A DNA stretch of 64,000 nt from Hyphomonas sp. (GCF_016125515.1 NZ_WGLO01000003.1:124001-188000); one strand, 5' to 3'. Counted from the stretch's first letter, positions 26,884-36,557 are shown. Numbers and translations are program-made. The notes: generated by a model from the sequence alone, not told the origin.

Positions 26884-27297
26884 GTGTCACCGCTCGTTTC
26901 CCTTCTGATGTCCCTGTCGGGCAATGCCGTTGGCGGCGCCGTCTCGCGCGGCACGAAGAGCATTGCTCATATTGTGATCGCCGGCGTGTGGCTGCTGACG
27001 GCCTATTTCGTCGGCGTGGCGGCATTCGCGGTCTATCTGGCCGAGCATATGAGCCTCTGGATCGCCCTCGCGGTTCTCGCGGGCAGTCTTGTGGTCGCCG
27101 CTGGCGCGGCCTTGCTCATCGGCTCCTGGCGGTCGAAGGCCGAAGAGGCCCGGGCGAAGCAACTCGCCGCCACCGCGCAGGATGCAACGCTGAAAGCGTT
27201 GACGGATCTCGGCGCTGATGGCTCGCCCCGCTCATTGCTCGTCGCGGCCGTGGTCGGCCTCGTCGCCGGCAGCCTGCTCGACGCCAAACGCCGCTGA
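26884..27297 (+). CDS. YqjE-like/putative holin-superfamily membrane protein
   Basis: 137 residues, GTG start. Two membrane helices (IVIAGVWLLTAYFVGVAAFA; LWIALAVLAGSLVVAAGAAL), a charged cytoplasmic stretch (WRSKAEEARAKQLAATA), and a weaker C-terminal helix (LLVAAVVGLVAGSLLDA). The topology matches the YqjE family often labelled 'phage holin family'. The 16-base gap to the YqjD-like gene indicates co-transcription. A peptidoglycan-hydrolase gene follows 67 bases downstream. Confidence 0.7.
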   Translation: MSPLVSLLMSLSGNAVGGAVSRGTKSIAHIVIAGVWLLTAYFVGVAAFAVYLAEHMSLWIALAVLAGSLVVAAGAALLIGSWRSKAEEARAKQLAATAQDATLKALTDLGADGSPRSLLVAAVVGLVAGSLLDAKRR

Positions 27298-27364
27298 CTA
27301 GCGCCTGCGAGTCACGATTTCGTCGCAAATCACGTTATAGTCGCCGGACCGGGAGGGACGGCTC

Positions 27365-28387
27365 ATGGCTAGAATAGCGACCATCAAGGGCGTCGGGGAT
27401 ATCGATCTCGACAAGATCGCGCGGCTCCTGCCGGGCCGGAAGGGCTGGGATATCCTCCAGCTCACCACCCAGGGCCGCTACATCAAGGCGATCCTCGATT
27501 CCTGGTCGAAGCTCGAAGACTACGAGATCGACACGCCGCTGCGCCTTGGACACTTCTTCGGTCAGGGGCTCGTGGAGACCGGTTGGTTCAAGTACACCGA
27601 AGAAGGTTTCAACTATTCGGAAGAGGGTTTGAAGAAAACCTTCCGGATCTATCGGCGTAATCCCGATCTCGCCAAGCAACATGCGCGCAAAAAGGAGCTG
27701 ATCGCCAACACCGTTTATGGCGGCCGGGCCGATCTCGGCAATACAGAGCCGGGTGACGGGTGGAAATACAGAGGTCGCGGCTTCATTCAGTTGACCGGCC
27801 GCGCCAATTACACGCGCTATGCTGAAGTCTCCGGCATCGAGCTCGTCAACGATCCCGACATACTGAAGCGCGATCTCACCAAGTCGGTCGAAGTCGCTGC
27901 CGCCTTCTGGAAAGCCAACGGGCTCAACGCCTATGCCGACCAGAACGATGCGGCGAAAGTTTCGCGCGGCGTCAATCGCGGCAATCCGAACGATCCCGTC
28001 GCGGCCAATCACGAAGACCTGCGCATCCTCTGGACTGAGACGGCGCTGTCGATCACCCAAGCCCCGCAGAACGTTGCGCCTGATCCCTCCGCGCCCGCGC
28101 CTTCGCTGAAACCCCTCTCGGTCGGCAGCCGGGGCGACCGGGTCCGGGCGCTCCAGACGGATCTCAACACGCTTGGCTACAACACCAACGGTGTCGACGG
28201 CATCTTCGGCCAGGGCACCAAGCGCGCCGTCATCGCGTTCCAGCATGAGAACGGCCTGCCGGTCACCGGCGTGGCCGACAATGCGACCGAGACCGCCATC
28301 GACAACGCTGCGGACGATCCGGCCCGCACGCGCGCCGCCACGCAGGACCGCGCCAGCCCCGCCATCTTTGGGCCGCCGGGAACCTGA
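27365..28387 (+). CDS. GH19 chitinase/lysozyme-like endolysin with peptidoglycan-binding domain
   Basis: 340 residues. The N-terminal ~230 residues are GH19-like: LRLGHFFGQGLVETGWFKYT carries the probable catalytic Glu, followed by WKYRGRGFIQLTGRANYTRY and a VEVAAAFWKANGLN helix. The C-terminal part holds a PG_binding_1 domain (SVGSRGDRVRALQTDLNTLG, GVDGIFGQGTKRAVIAFQ). This is the architecture of phage endolysins and of bacterial enzymes that cut peptidoglycan. No signal peptide, so release would need a holin or lysis. ATG at 27365. Confidence 0.88.
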   Translation: MARIATIKGVGDIDLDKIARLLPGRKGWDILQLTTQGRYIKAILDSWSKLEDYEIDTPLRLGHFFGQGLVETGWFKYTEEGFNYSEEGLKKTFRIYRRNPDLAKQHARKKELIANTVYGGRADLGNTEPGDGWKYRGRGFIQLTGRANYTRYAEVSGIELVNDPDILKRDLTKSVEVAAAFWKANGLNAYADQNDAAKVSRGVNRGNPNDPVAANHEDLRILWTETALSITQAPQNVAPDPSAPAPSLKPLSVGSRGDRVRALQTDLNTLGYNTNGVDGIFGQGTKRAVIAFQHENGLPVTGVADNATETAIDNAADDPARTRAATQDRASPAIFGPPGT

Positions 28388-28462
28388 TCCATCAGGGCTT
28401 GCCGCGCCGCGTGCCGCGTCCTTTAGTCTCCGGCGACAAGAAACGCCGGAGGAAACCTCACC

Positions 28463-29026
28463 ATGAGACTGAAAAGCCCGCGCATCGCGCCGCTCGCCGA
28501 TGCCGACATGAACGCCGATCACCGCGAGGCGCTCGCCGCCCAGTTCGGGCGCGGCAATGTCTACAACATCTTCCGCACGCTCGCCCGCGCGCCGGACGCT
28601 TATCGCGCCTTCATGCGCTGGGGCGGTTACATCCTGTCGGACAAGAACAGCCTTGCCCCGCGCGAGCGTGAGATCGTCATCCTGCGCACCGGCTACAACT
28701 GGAAGTCCGGTTACGAATGGGCCCAGCACGTGCGCATCGGCAAGCAGTGCGGCCTCACGGATGTCGAGATCCAGGCCATCAAGGAAGGCCCGCTCTCGCC
28801 CGACTGGTCGCCCATCGACAGCGCCATGATCCGCGCCACGGATGAACTCACCAGCGACGGCTTCATCACCGACCGCACCTGGGCCGAGCTTGCGCCGCTC
28901 ACCGAGAAACAGCGGATGGATCTCGTCATGACCGTTGGTCAGTACACGCAGGTCTCGATGATGCTGAACTCCTTCGGCATCCAGCTCGACGACGACCTGA
29001 CACTCGATCCGGATCTGGCGAAATGA
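28463..29026 (+). CDS. Carboxymuconolactone decarboxylase/AhpD-like protein
   Basis: 187 residues with the all-helical CMD fold: FMRWGGYILSDKNSLAPRER, then YEWAQHVRIGKQCGLTDVEI, where Glu and His of the EWxxH element are conserved. The AhpD CxxC pair is absent, so it is probably not a peroxidase reductase. GGAGGAAA ahead of the ATG supports the start. The stop overlaps the SDR start, suggesting a shared pathway. Confidence 0.88.
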   Translation: MRLKSPRIAPLADADMNADHREALAAQFGRGNVYNIFRTLARAPDAYRAFMRWGGYILSDKNSLAPREREIVILRTGYNWKSGYEWAQHVRIGKQCGLTDVEIQAIKEGPLSPDWSPIDSAMIRATDELTSDGFITDRTWAELAPLTEKQRMDLVMTVGQYTQVSMMLNSFGIQLDDDLTLDPDLAK

Positions 29027-29838
29027 GCACGGCGCCGGTTGCAGGGCGCCTCGCAGACAAGGTCGCCATCGTCAGCGGCGCCGGACAGGCACCAGGTGAC
29101 ACGATCGGGAATGGTAAGGCTATCGCGCTGCTCTTCGCGCGCGCTGGTGCCCGCGTGCTGTGCGTCGACCGCGACGAAGAACGCGGCCAGCTGACGATCG
29201 ATGCCGTCAACGCCCAGGGCGGGCAGGCGGCATTGTGCGTGGCCGACGTAGCCTCCTCAGGCGGCGCGCCATCCATCGCCGCCGCTTGCGAAGCGGCCTT
29301 CGGCCCGCCGGACATCCTCGTCAACAATGTCGGCATCGGTGACGCGGGCGACGGTCCGCCCCATAAGCTCACCGAAGAGGCGTTCGACCGCACGCTGCGC
29401 ATCAACCTCAAGGGAGCGTGGCTGCTCACCAAGGCGGTGATGCCCGGCATGCTCGCGCGCGGGCACGGCGCCATCGTCAACATCTCCTCGCTCGCCGCCT
29501 TCGCGGGCGGGTTCCAGATGGCCTATGAGGTCTCGAAGGCGGGCATGAACCGCATGACGCTCAGCGTGGCCATGTCCGGCGCCTCGCGCGGTGTGCGCTG
29601 CAACGCCATCACGCCCGGCCTTATGGACACCCCCATGGCCATCGGCGGCATCGCCCGCAAGCGGGGCATCCCTGAGGATGAGCTGCGCGCCGAACGCGCC
29701 GCCCGCGTCCCGATGGGCTTCATGGGGTCCGGCTGGGACACGGCCTATGCCGCGCTCTTCCTCGCCAGCGACGAGGCAAGGTTCGTCACCGGCGCCATCC
29801 TGCCTGTGGACGGAGGCGGCAGCGCCCGCATCGGCTGA
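29023..29838 (+). CDS. Short-chain dehydrogenase/reductase
   Basis: 271 residues. Rossmann fold: glycine motif in VAIVSGAGQAPGDTIGNGKA, cofactor acidic residue in VLCVDRDEERG (suggesting NAD preference), NNVGIG, catalytic Ser in NISSLAAFAGG, YEVSK active-site pair and the C-terminal GAILPVDGGGS. Co-transcribed with the CMD-family gene. Substrate unknown. Confidence 0.93.
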   Translation: MSTAPVAGRLADKVAIVSGAGQAPGDTIGNGKAIALLFARAGARVLCVDRDEERGQLTIDAVNAQGGQAALCVADVASSGGAPSIAAACEAAFGPPDILVNNVGIGDAGDGPPHKLTEEAFDRTLRINLKGAWLLTKAVMPGMLARGHGAIVNISSLAAFAGGFQMAYEVSKAGMNRMTLSVAMSGASRGVRCNAITPGLMDTPMAIGGIARKRGIPEDELRAERAARVPMGFMGSGWDTAYAALFLASDEARFVTGAILPVDGGGSARIG

Positions 29839-29931
29839 GCCGCTTCCCCTGCGTTACGACTTGCCCGAGAGGGCTGGGACGCTACATTCCAGCCCGATGT
29901 AAACACTGTTCACTTTACCAGAGGTCTGATC

Positions 29932-30927
29932 ATGTCCGTGCCGCCCGTCCTGCAGAACCTGCGCATCCCGGTGATCGCGTCGCCGCTCTTCATCATCTCG
30001 GGCCCTGATCTTGTGATCGCCCAGTGCAAGGCCGGCGTGGTCGGCAGCTTCCCGGCCCTGAACGCACGCCCCGGCCCTGTGCTGCATGAATGGCTCGACC
30101 GGATCACCAACGAACTCGGCGAATACAACGTGAAGAACCCGAACCGTCCGGCGGCGCCCTTCGCGGTCAACCAGATCGTCCACAAGACCAACAACCGCCT
30201 CGATCACGACATGGAAGCCTGCGTCAAATACAAGGTGCCGCTGGTGATCACTTCGCTCGGCGCCCGCACAGACGTGAACGATGCCATCCATTCCTATGGC
30301 GGCATCGTCATGCACGATGTCATCGACACATGGTTTGCGAAGAAGGCGCTGGAAAAAGGCGCTGACGGCCTGATCGCCGTGGCGGCCGGTGCCGGCGGCC
30401 ATGCCGGCACGCTCTCGCCGCTCGCCCTCATCCAGGAAATCCGCGAATTCTTCGACGGCCCGCTGGCACTCTCCGGCTCTATCGCAACGGGCGGCGCCGT
30501 CGCCGCTGCCCTCGCGATGGGCGCAGACTTCGGCTATATCGGCTCCGCTTTCATCGCCTGCGACGAAGCCAATGCGATGGAAGGCTACAAGGACGCCATC
30601 GTGAAATACGGCGCCGAAGACATCATCTATTCGAACCTCTTCACCGGTGTGCATGGCAACTATCTGAAGCCGTCCGTCATTGCCGCCGGGCTCGACCCCG
30701 ACAACCTTCCGGAAAGCGATCCGTCGAAAATGAATTTCGGCTCCGGCGGCAATACCGAAGCGAAAGCCTGGAAGGATATCTGGGGCTGCGGGCAGGGCAT
30801 CGGCGCGGTCAAGTCGCGCGGGCCGGTGAAAGACTATGTCGACCAGCTCGTGCGCGAATTCGACGACGCCCGCGCCGCCCTTGCCAAGGGTCAGGCCTTC
30901 GTCCGCAAGCAGACGGTTACGAGCTGA
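29932..30927 (+). CDS. Nitronate monooxygenase (2-nitropropane dioxygenase family)
   Basis: 331 residues, FMN-binding TIM barrel with the start LRIPVIASPLFIISGPDLV, the phosphate-binding AAGAGGHAGTLSPLAL and GSIATGGAVAAALAMGADF, and late YIGSAFIACDEANA. These enzymes oxidise nitronates, such as propionate-3-nitronate, to aldehydes. ATG at 29932, 93 bases after the SDR gene, so possibly a separate transcript. Confidence 0.9.
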   Translation: MSVPPVLQNLRIPVIASPLFIISGPDLVIAQCKAGVVGSFPALNARPGPVLHEWLDRITNELGEYNVKNPNRPAAPFAVNQIVHKTNNRLDHDMEACVKYKVPLVITSLGARTDVNDAIHSYGGIVMHDVIDTWFAKKALEKGADGLIAVAAGAGGHAGTLSPLALIQEIREFFDGPLALSGSIATGGAVAAALAMGADFGYIGSAFIACDEANAMEGYKDAIVKYGAEDIIYSNLFTGVHGNYLKPSVIAAGLDPDNLPESDPSKMNFGSGGNTEAKAWKDIWGCGQGIGAVKSRGPVKDYVDQLVREFDDARAALAKGQAFVRKQTVTS

Positions 30928-31004
30928 TCCGTTCTTTGCGCGTGGCTGAATCTGTCAAACCGGCGAAAGCCGGATCACAGAAGCTGCGAACATGCTGCTC
31001 CAAA

Positions 31005-31036
31005 ATCGTTGCACAAGTTCCGCCTTGTGCAACGAT
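31005..31036. repeat. Dispersed hairpin repeat, copy 1
   Basis: A perfect 13-base inverted repeat (31005-31017 with 31024-31036) around the loop TTCCGC, 78 bases after nmo. The inner 10-base arms and loop recur at 56430-56455 in the same orientation. No T tract follows. A smaller stem, CCGGC-GAAA-GCCGG, lies at 30960-30973, resembling common alphaproteobacterial REP-type palindromes. Confidence 0.8.
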
Positions 31037-31197
31037 AAGGGCGCGCTCCGGCACGCCATCTGAAAAATTCACGGGCCCGGCGCGCCTGAAATAACCCCGC
31101 CGATAAAGTGCGCTGCTGCCAGCGCCGCACGCCCGCGCTTCACTTTCGCGCGCCTTCGCAATCCGGCAGGACATCTGGCGGAGGCATACTCACGTCC

Positions 31198-31620
31198 ATG
31201 CTGATTGCGTCGTACAGGCATCTTTCGATGGCCGGTTGGGCCTGGCCGAATTTCCGGCCCGTGGAGCTGGCATGCAAATGCCGTTGGCACGGGTGCAGGG
31301 GTGAGTACTGGCAAGAACCGGTCTTTCTCGACGCGCTGGAAGCGCTGCGCGAGAAGGTGGGCCGGGCCATCCGGAACAATTCCGGTCATCGCTGCGGTGT
31401 GCGCAATGTGCTGGTGGGCGGCGCGGCTAAGTCGCGTCACCGGCGGATCGCGGTCGACATCTCCCTGTCCGGGCACGACCGACACGCTGTCCTTGAGGCG
31501 GCCATCGCGTGCGGCTTCACCGGGATTGGTGGAACGCCGGCAGGACAACGCGCAGGAGCGGGCGCGCTGGATGCATCAAGCCGCGGTCCTGGACCTTCAG
31601 ATGAAAGCGCGGGCATATGA
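31198..31620 (+). pseudogene. Truncated M15 (D,D-carboxypeptidase/phage endopeptidase-like) remnant
   Basis: The first ~105 residues match the small M15 peptidases of phages: WPNFRPVELACKC, LDALEALREKVGRAIRNNSG, RNVLVGGAAKSRHRRIAVDI and AIACGFTGIG. The SxHxxGxAxD zinc motif is one residue short (SRHRRIAVD) and the final HxD zinc ligand region is absent: after GFTGIG the frame runs into unrelated Gly/Ala/Ser sequence. The reading then continues better in another frame as a holin-like protein. Probably non-functional. Confidence 0.6.
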
Positions 31621-31936
31621 ACTCGCGGGGCAGGAACGCCTCGCGCAAAAGTCGGGAGCCTGGCAAGGGCTCTCGGCCTCGATGGCGGCGGAGGCCTCAA
31701 TCGGCGACAGCTACAAGTGGGTAAATGCGGTGCGGGCGCTGACGCCCCCCCTGCTAACCCTGCTGTTGTGGCTGATGACCCGGCTCGTCTATCTCGGCGC
31801 GTCGGCAGACGCGCGGGCGGGCATCGTCGAGACCACCGCCTTCGCAGCCACCGCTGCGACGCTCTGGTGGTTTGGCGACGGGGCAACCGGCGGGAGGTGC
31901 GTTGAGCTTTGCCTGAGCCGTGCTAGCCTCCCGTGA
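31571..31936 (+). pseudogene. 3TM-holin-like protein, probably N-terminally damaged
   Basis: About 121 residues from ATG 31571; the same frame is open further upstream through the M15 region. A charged helix (MHQAAVLDLQMKARAYELAG) precedes two membrane segments (ALTPPLLTLLLWLMTRLVYL; ETTAFAATAATLWWFGD), and the WFGD-type ending is typical of phage/GTA '3TM holin' proteins. The join to the M15 fragment suggests a deletion inside a former lysis cassette. Its TGA (31934-31936) lies inside the hairpin that covers the next gene's ribosome site. Confidence 0.5.
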
Positions 31937-31946
31937 AAACGGGAGG
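31927..31946 (+). promoter_or_regulatory. Hairpin sequestering a Shine-Dalgarno site
   Basis: CCTCCCGT (31927-31934), a GAAA tetraloop (31935-31938) and ACGGGAGG (31939-31946) form a perfect 8-base stem with a GNRA loop. The right arm contains GGGAGG, the ribosome-binding site of the ATG at 31952. The stop codon of the upstream frame (31934-31936) sits in the stem-loop junction. Confidence 0.65.
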
Positions 31947-31951
31947 ACGCC

Positions 31952-32104
31952 ATGGCCAGTCAGGCAAAGCCTTTAACGATCAAAGGTGACACCATAGCGT
32001 GCGACGCAAGCGTCGAGCGCGCGCCGGTGCTGGGCCGGATGTTCCTTCATGCCTTGAGAACCGCCCGCTTTGTGGCAGGGGTTCCGGCGCAACTGAAGGG
32101 CTGA
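31952..32104 (+). CDS. Small 50-residue ORF upstream of glpK
   Basis: ATG at 31952 follows GGGAGG by 5 bases and the frame ends at TGA 32102-32104, four bases before the glpK ATG. The product begins MASQAKPLTIKG and ends FVAGVPAQLKG, is weakly basic, has no membrane helix and matches no family I know. The strong ribosome site and tight spacing argue it is translated, perhaps as a leader that couples glpK. Confidence 0.5.
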   Translation: MASQAKPLTIKGDTIACDASVERAPVLGRMFLHALRTARFVAGVPAQLKG

Positions 32105-32108
32105 TTCC

Positions 32109-33596
<1,488 letters not shown>

Positions 33597-33627
33597 TCCG
33601 TACACCACCCATCGCAAGGATACGTCC

Positions 33628-34419
33628 ATGACCCAGACCCTGACCGCCCTCCGGCTCGAGCTATCGGGCGAAGTGTTGCATGTGATCATGAACCGGCCGG
33701 CGCAGCTCAACGCGCTGAACACGCAGCTCACCACGGAACTGCGCGAGGTGTTCCACGGGCTGTATTTCGACCGGACAGTCCGGGTGGTGATCCTGCGCGG
33801 CGAAGGCCGGGCCTTCTGCGCCGGGCTCGACCTCAAGGAAACCTCCAGCGGCAGATCCAGCATCGAAGCTTCGCTCGACAAGCAGCGCTCGATTGCGGAA
33901 ATCTATGTTGCGATGCGCCGATGCCCGCAGCCGATCATCAGCTGCGTGCAGGGCGCCGCCAGCGGCGGCGGCTTTGCCTTTGCGCTGGCGTCGGACATCC
34001 GGATCCTCTCGGAAGACGCACGCATGAACGCGGCCTTCATCCGGATCGGCCTCAGCGCCTGTGATATGGGTGTGTCCTATTTCCTGCCGCGAATGATTGG
34101 CCAGTCGCTGGCCAGCGAATACATGCTGACGGGCCGCTTCATCGATGCAAGACGCGCCTTCGAGATCGGCCTTGCCAACCGGGTCGTGCCGGCCGCCGAG
34201 TTGCTGACCGAAGCTGATGCCTTCGCGCAGGACATGTTGCACGCCACGCCGCTCGGCCTCCGGCTGACCAAGGATTGCCTGAACCACTCGATCGATGCCA
34301 GCGGCCTCGAAGCCGTGATGGCGATCGAAGACCGCAGCCAGATGCTGACGGCCAACGACCCGAACTTCCGGGAAGGTGTGGCCGCCTTCATGGAGAAGCG
34401 GGCGCCGAAATATTCCTGA
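33628..34419 (+). CDS. Enoyl-CoA hydratase/isomerase family protein
   Basis: 263 residues, crotonase fold. CoA/oxyanion elements are seen in GEGRAFCAGLDLKE and GAASGGGFAFALASDIRI. ATG 33628 has AAGGA upstream; homologous sequence starts at LRLELSGEVLHVIMNRP, so the longer open frame is not used. It follows glpK by 31 bases. Exact substrate unknown. Confidence 0.9.
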   Translation: MTQTLTALRLELSGEVLHVIMNRPAQLNALNTQLTTELREVFHGLYFDRTVRVVILRGEGRAFCAGLDLKETSSGRSSIEASLDKQRSIAEIYVAMRRCPQPIISCVQGAASGGGFAFALASDIRILSEDARMNAAFIRIGLSACDMGVSYFLPRMIGQSLASEYMLTGRFIDARRAFEIGLANRVVPAAELLTEADAFAQDMLHATPLGLRLTKDCLNHSIDASGLEAVMAIEDRSQMLTANDPNFREGVAAFMEKRAPKYS

Positions 34420-34444
34420 GATTTTCGGGAGATCCGGTCCCGGC

Positions 34445-34519
34445 TGGTGCCACCTGAGAGAATTGAACTCTCGACCTCATCATTACCAATGATGCGCTCT
34501 ACCCCTGAGCTAAGGCGGC
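34445..34519 (-). tRNA. tRNA-Thr (anticodon GGT)
   Basis: The reverse strand folds as a 75-base tRNA including an encoded CCA. The acceptor stem pairs GCCGCCT with AGGTGGC (one G-T pair), discriminator A; D arm GCTC/GAGC; anticodon stem ATCAT/ATGAT around TTGGTAA with anticodon GGT; T arm AGAGTTCAATTCTCT. It decodes ACC/ACT. Confidence 0.95.
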
Positions 34520-34587
34520 ATTGCCGGTTCGGTTCGGGGGCTTTAGCCTAAGCCTTCCATTGTGAAAAGACCGTTTTGCCGCTGAAT

Positions 34588-34734
34588 ATGAGCCAGAAGC
34601 CTCCAACCTCCGAACAAGCCGAGCGTGCAGCCCGCCGGGCCGAGGCGCTGCGGGCCAACCTGAAGCGCCGCAAGGCGGCAGCCCGCAAGGAGCCGGGCAG
34701 GGCCAGTCCGCCTGAAAACACGGGCAAATCCTAG
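34588..34734 (+). CDS. Small basic conserved-type protein
   Basis: 48 residues: MSQKPPTSEQAERAARRAEA, then LRANLKRRKAAARKEPG, an Arg/Lys/Ala-rich helix. Very similar short basic proteins occur beside murA in other alphaproteobacteria as far as I recall, but the function is unknown; nucleic-acid or ribosome contact is a guess. The stop TAG shares the CTAG palindrome at 34731-34734 with the convergent nitroreductase stop. Confidence 0.65.
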   Translation: MSQKPPTSEQAERAARRAEALRANLKRRKAAARKEPGRASPPENTGKS

Positions 34735-35270
34735 GGCGACCAGATGACCGGCGGGCGCTCGCGCGGCTTGCCGGCCGGCATGCCCTGCGGATGGCCGAGG
34801 GTGAAGGCGGCAAACGGGGTCAGGCCATCCGGAATGGCCAATTCCGCCCGGGTCTGCGAATCGCAGAGCCAGGGCAGCGCGAGCCTCACCCAGCAGGTGC
34901 CGAGTCCCCGCGCCTCGGCCGACAGCATCAGGTTCTGGCCCGCACGGGTACAGTTCTGCAGCGCCTCGCCGGCCGCATCGGCTTCAGCGCAGATGACGAT
35001 GGCGACCGGCGCATCGAAGAAAACCCGTGTGTCGTCCTCCGGACCGTCCGCCCCGTTTGCCCGGGCAAAGTCCAGCGCCTGCGATCCATAAAGCGCAAGC
35101 CGGTCTGCGCCTTCGATCACCACGAAGGTGAACGGCGTGTCCAGACCAACGGGAAGGGTCGGGGCCTGGGCCGCGTCCCACAGGATTTCGCCAATGACCG
35201 TCCGGTCGACCGGACGGGCCTGATAGGCCCGGATCGAGCGGCGTGAGTGGATTGCATCTACCGTGTGCAT
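34731..35270 (-). CDS. Nitroreductase family protein
   Basis: 179 residues: FMN-binding nitroreductase start DAIHSRRSIRAYQARPVDRT, mid ALQNCTRAGQNLMLSAEARG and GLGTCWVRLALPW, late TPFAAFTLGHPQG. The ATG at 35270 starts the RRSIR block in the expected place. Divergent from the P450 gene with 78 bases between, so the two may share a control region. NAD(P)H-dependent flavoprotein of unknown substrate. Confidence 0.9.
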   Translation of the reverse strand: MHTVDAIHSRRSIRAYQARPVDRTVIGEILWDAAQAPTLPVGLDTPFTFVVIEGADRLALYGSQALDFARANGADGPEDDTRVFFDAPVAIVICAEADAAGEALQNCTRAGQNLMLSAEARGLGTCWVRLALPWLCDSQTRAELAIPDGLTPFAAFTLGHPQGMPAGKPRERPPVIWSP

Positions 35271-35348
35271 GGGTTCCGCGCCACAAGGTTGTTGCGGACC
35301 ATAAGCGAAACAGGGCACTCCGTCATCCGGAGCACCCCGGAGGTGGAC

Positions 35349-36557
35349 ATGACCTTTCTGAAGCTCTCGGGGCAGGCCTTCCACCGCGCCCCTCATGCCT
35401 ATCTCGCGGGCGCGCTGGCGGCGGGGTCGGTCGCTGAGACCAATGCCATGATCGTCGGCCGGGTGACGCTGGTGCTCAGCCATGCCGGGATCGCCAGTTT
35501 CCTGAAGGATACGGAGCGCTTCGCCGTCGATGCCCGCAATGCCGGTCACAAGTCGGCCTTCGGGATGAGCTTCCTGCCGAAGTCCCTGAAAGTGCTGGCC
35601 GAGAACCTGCTGACGCTCGACGAGCCCGACCATACCCGTCTGCGGCGGCTGTCCGATGCCCCCTTCCGGCGGACATCGATCGACGGGCTCAGGCCGGCGA
35701 TTGCCGCGCAATGTTCCGCGCTGCTGGACACGATGGCGGCGGACGGCAACACGGACCTCGTCACCGGACTTTGCCGGCCCTTGCCGCTGCAGGTGATCTG
35801 CGACCTGCTGGGTGTTTCACCGGCGCGGCGGGCCGAGCTGATCCGGGTATTCAACGGTTTCACCTCGGGCAGCGTTCTGGCCGTGTTGCAGGCCCTGATG
35901 AAGACCGGATGGATCCAGCGGGAGTTCCGGGCGGAGTTCGAACTGGCCCGCCGGGAGGCCCGGCCGGGGCTGATCTCGGATCTGGTCCATGCCGAGTGCG
36001 ACGAAGGCCGCCTGAGCGAGGACGAACTGTTGGCCATGGTGTTCGTGCTGTTCGCAGCCGGGCACGAGACGACGACGCACCTCATCTCCTCCGGCGTCTG
36101 GACGATGCTGACGACACCGGGCGCGCGCGACCGGATCGCGGCGATGGACGATGACGCCCGGGCGGTTGCGGTGGACGAACTGATGCGTTTCTGCAGCCCG
36201 GTGCAGATGACCAAGCCGCGCTATGCGCGCGCCGATACCGACCTGTTGGGCGTGCCGGTCCAGCGGGGCAAGCCGGTCATGGCACTGCTGGCGGCCGGCA
36301 ACCTGGACCCGGCGGTGTTCGACGATCCGCTGACGCTGGACCTGGCGCGGCGGCCCAATCGCCATCTCGGCTGGGGGTGGGGGCCGCACCTTTGCCTTGG
36401 TCTTCACCTCGCCACGGCGGAGGCGGAAATCGCCCTGCAGCAGCTGCTGGCCCGTTGGCCGGGGTTGGCGATCGATGGCGATCCGATGGCGCTGCCCTGG
36501 GGCAAACGGTTCGGCACGCGCGGCCTCGCCTGGTTGCCGCTCCAGATGAAAACCTGA
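35349..36557 (+). CDS. Cytochrome P450
   Basis: 402 residues, soluble bacterial class. I-helix oxygen-activation motif AGHETTT (about residue 237), K-helix ELMR (ExxR type), and heme loop [11 protein letters not shown] with the thiolate ligand Cys349. The conserved Phe seven residues before the Cys is Trp here. ATG 35349 has GGAGGTGG upstream. No ferredoxin or reductase gene is nearby. It separates the tRNA-Thr/small-protein region from murA, which looks like an insertion. Confidence 0.93.
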   Translation: MTFLKLSGQAFHRAPHAYLAGALAAGSVAETNAMIVGRVTLVLSHAGIASFLKDTERFAVDARNAGHKSAFGMSFLPKSLKVLAENLLTLDEPDHTRLRRLSDAPFRRTSIDGLRPAIAAQCSALLDTMAADGNTDLVTGLCRPLPLQVICDLLGVSPARRAELIRVFNGFTSGSVLAVLQALMKTGWIQREFRAEFELARREARPGLISDLVHAECDEGRLSEDELLAMVFVLFAAGHETTTHLISSGVWTMLTTPGARDRIAAMDDDARAVAVDELMRFCSPVQMTKPRYARADTDLLGVPVQRGKPVMALLAAGNLDPAVFDDPLTLDLARRPNRHLGWGWGPHLCLGLHLATAEAEIALQQLLARWPGLAIDGDPMALPWGKRFGTRGLAWLPLQMKT

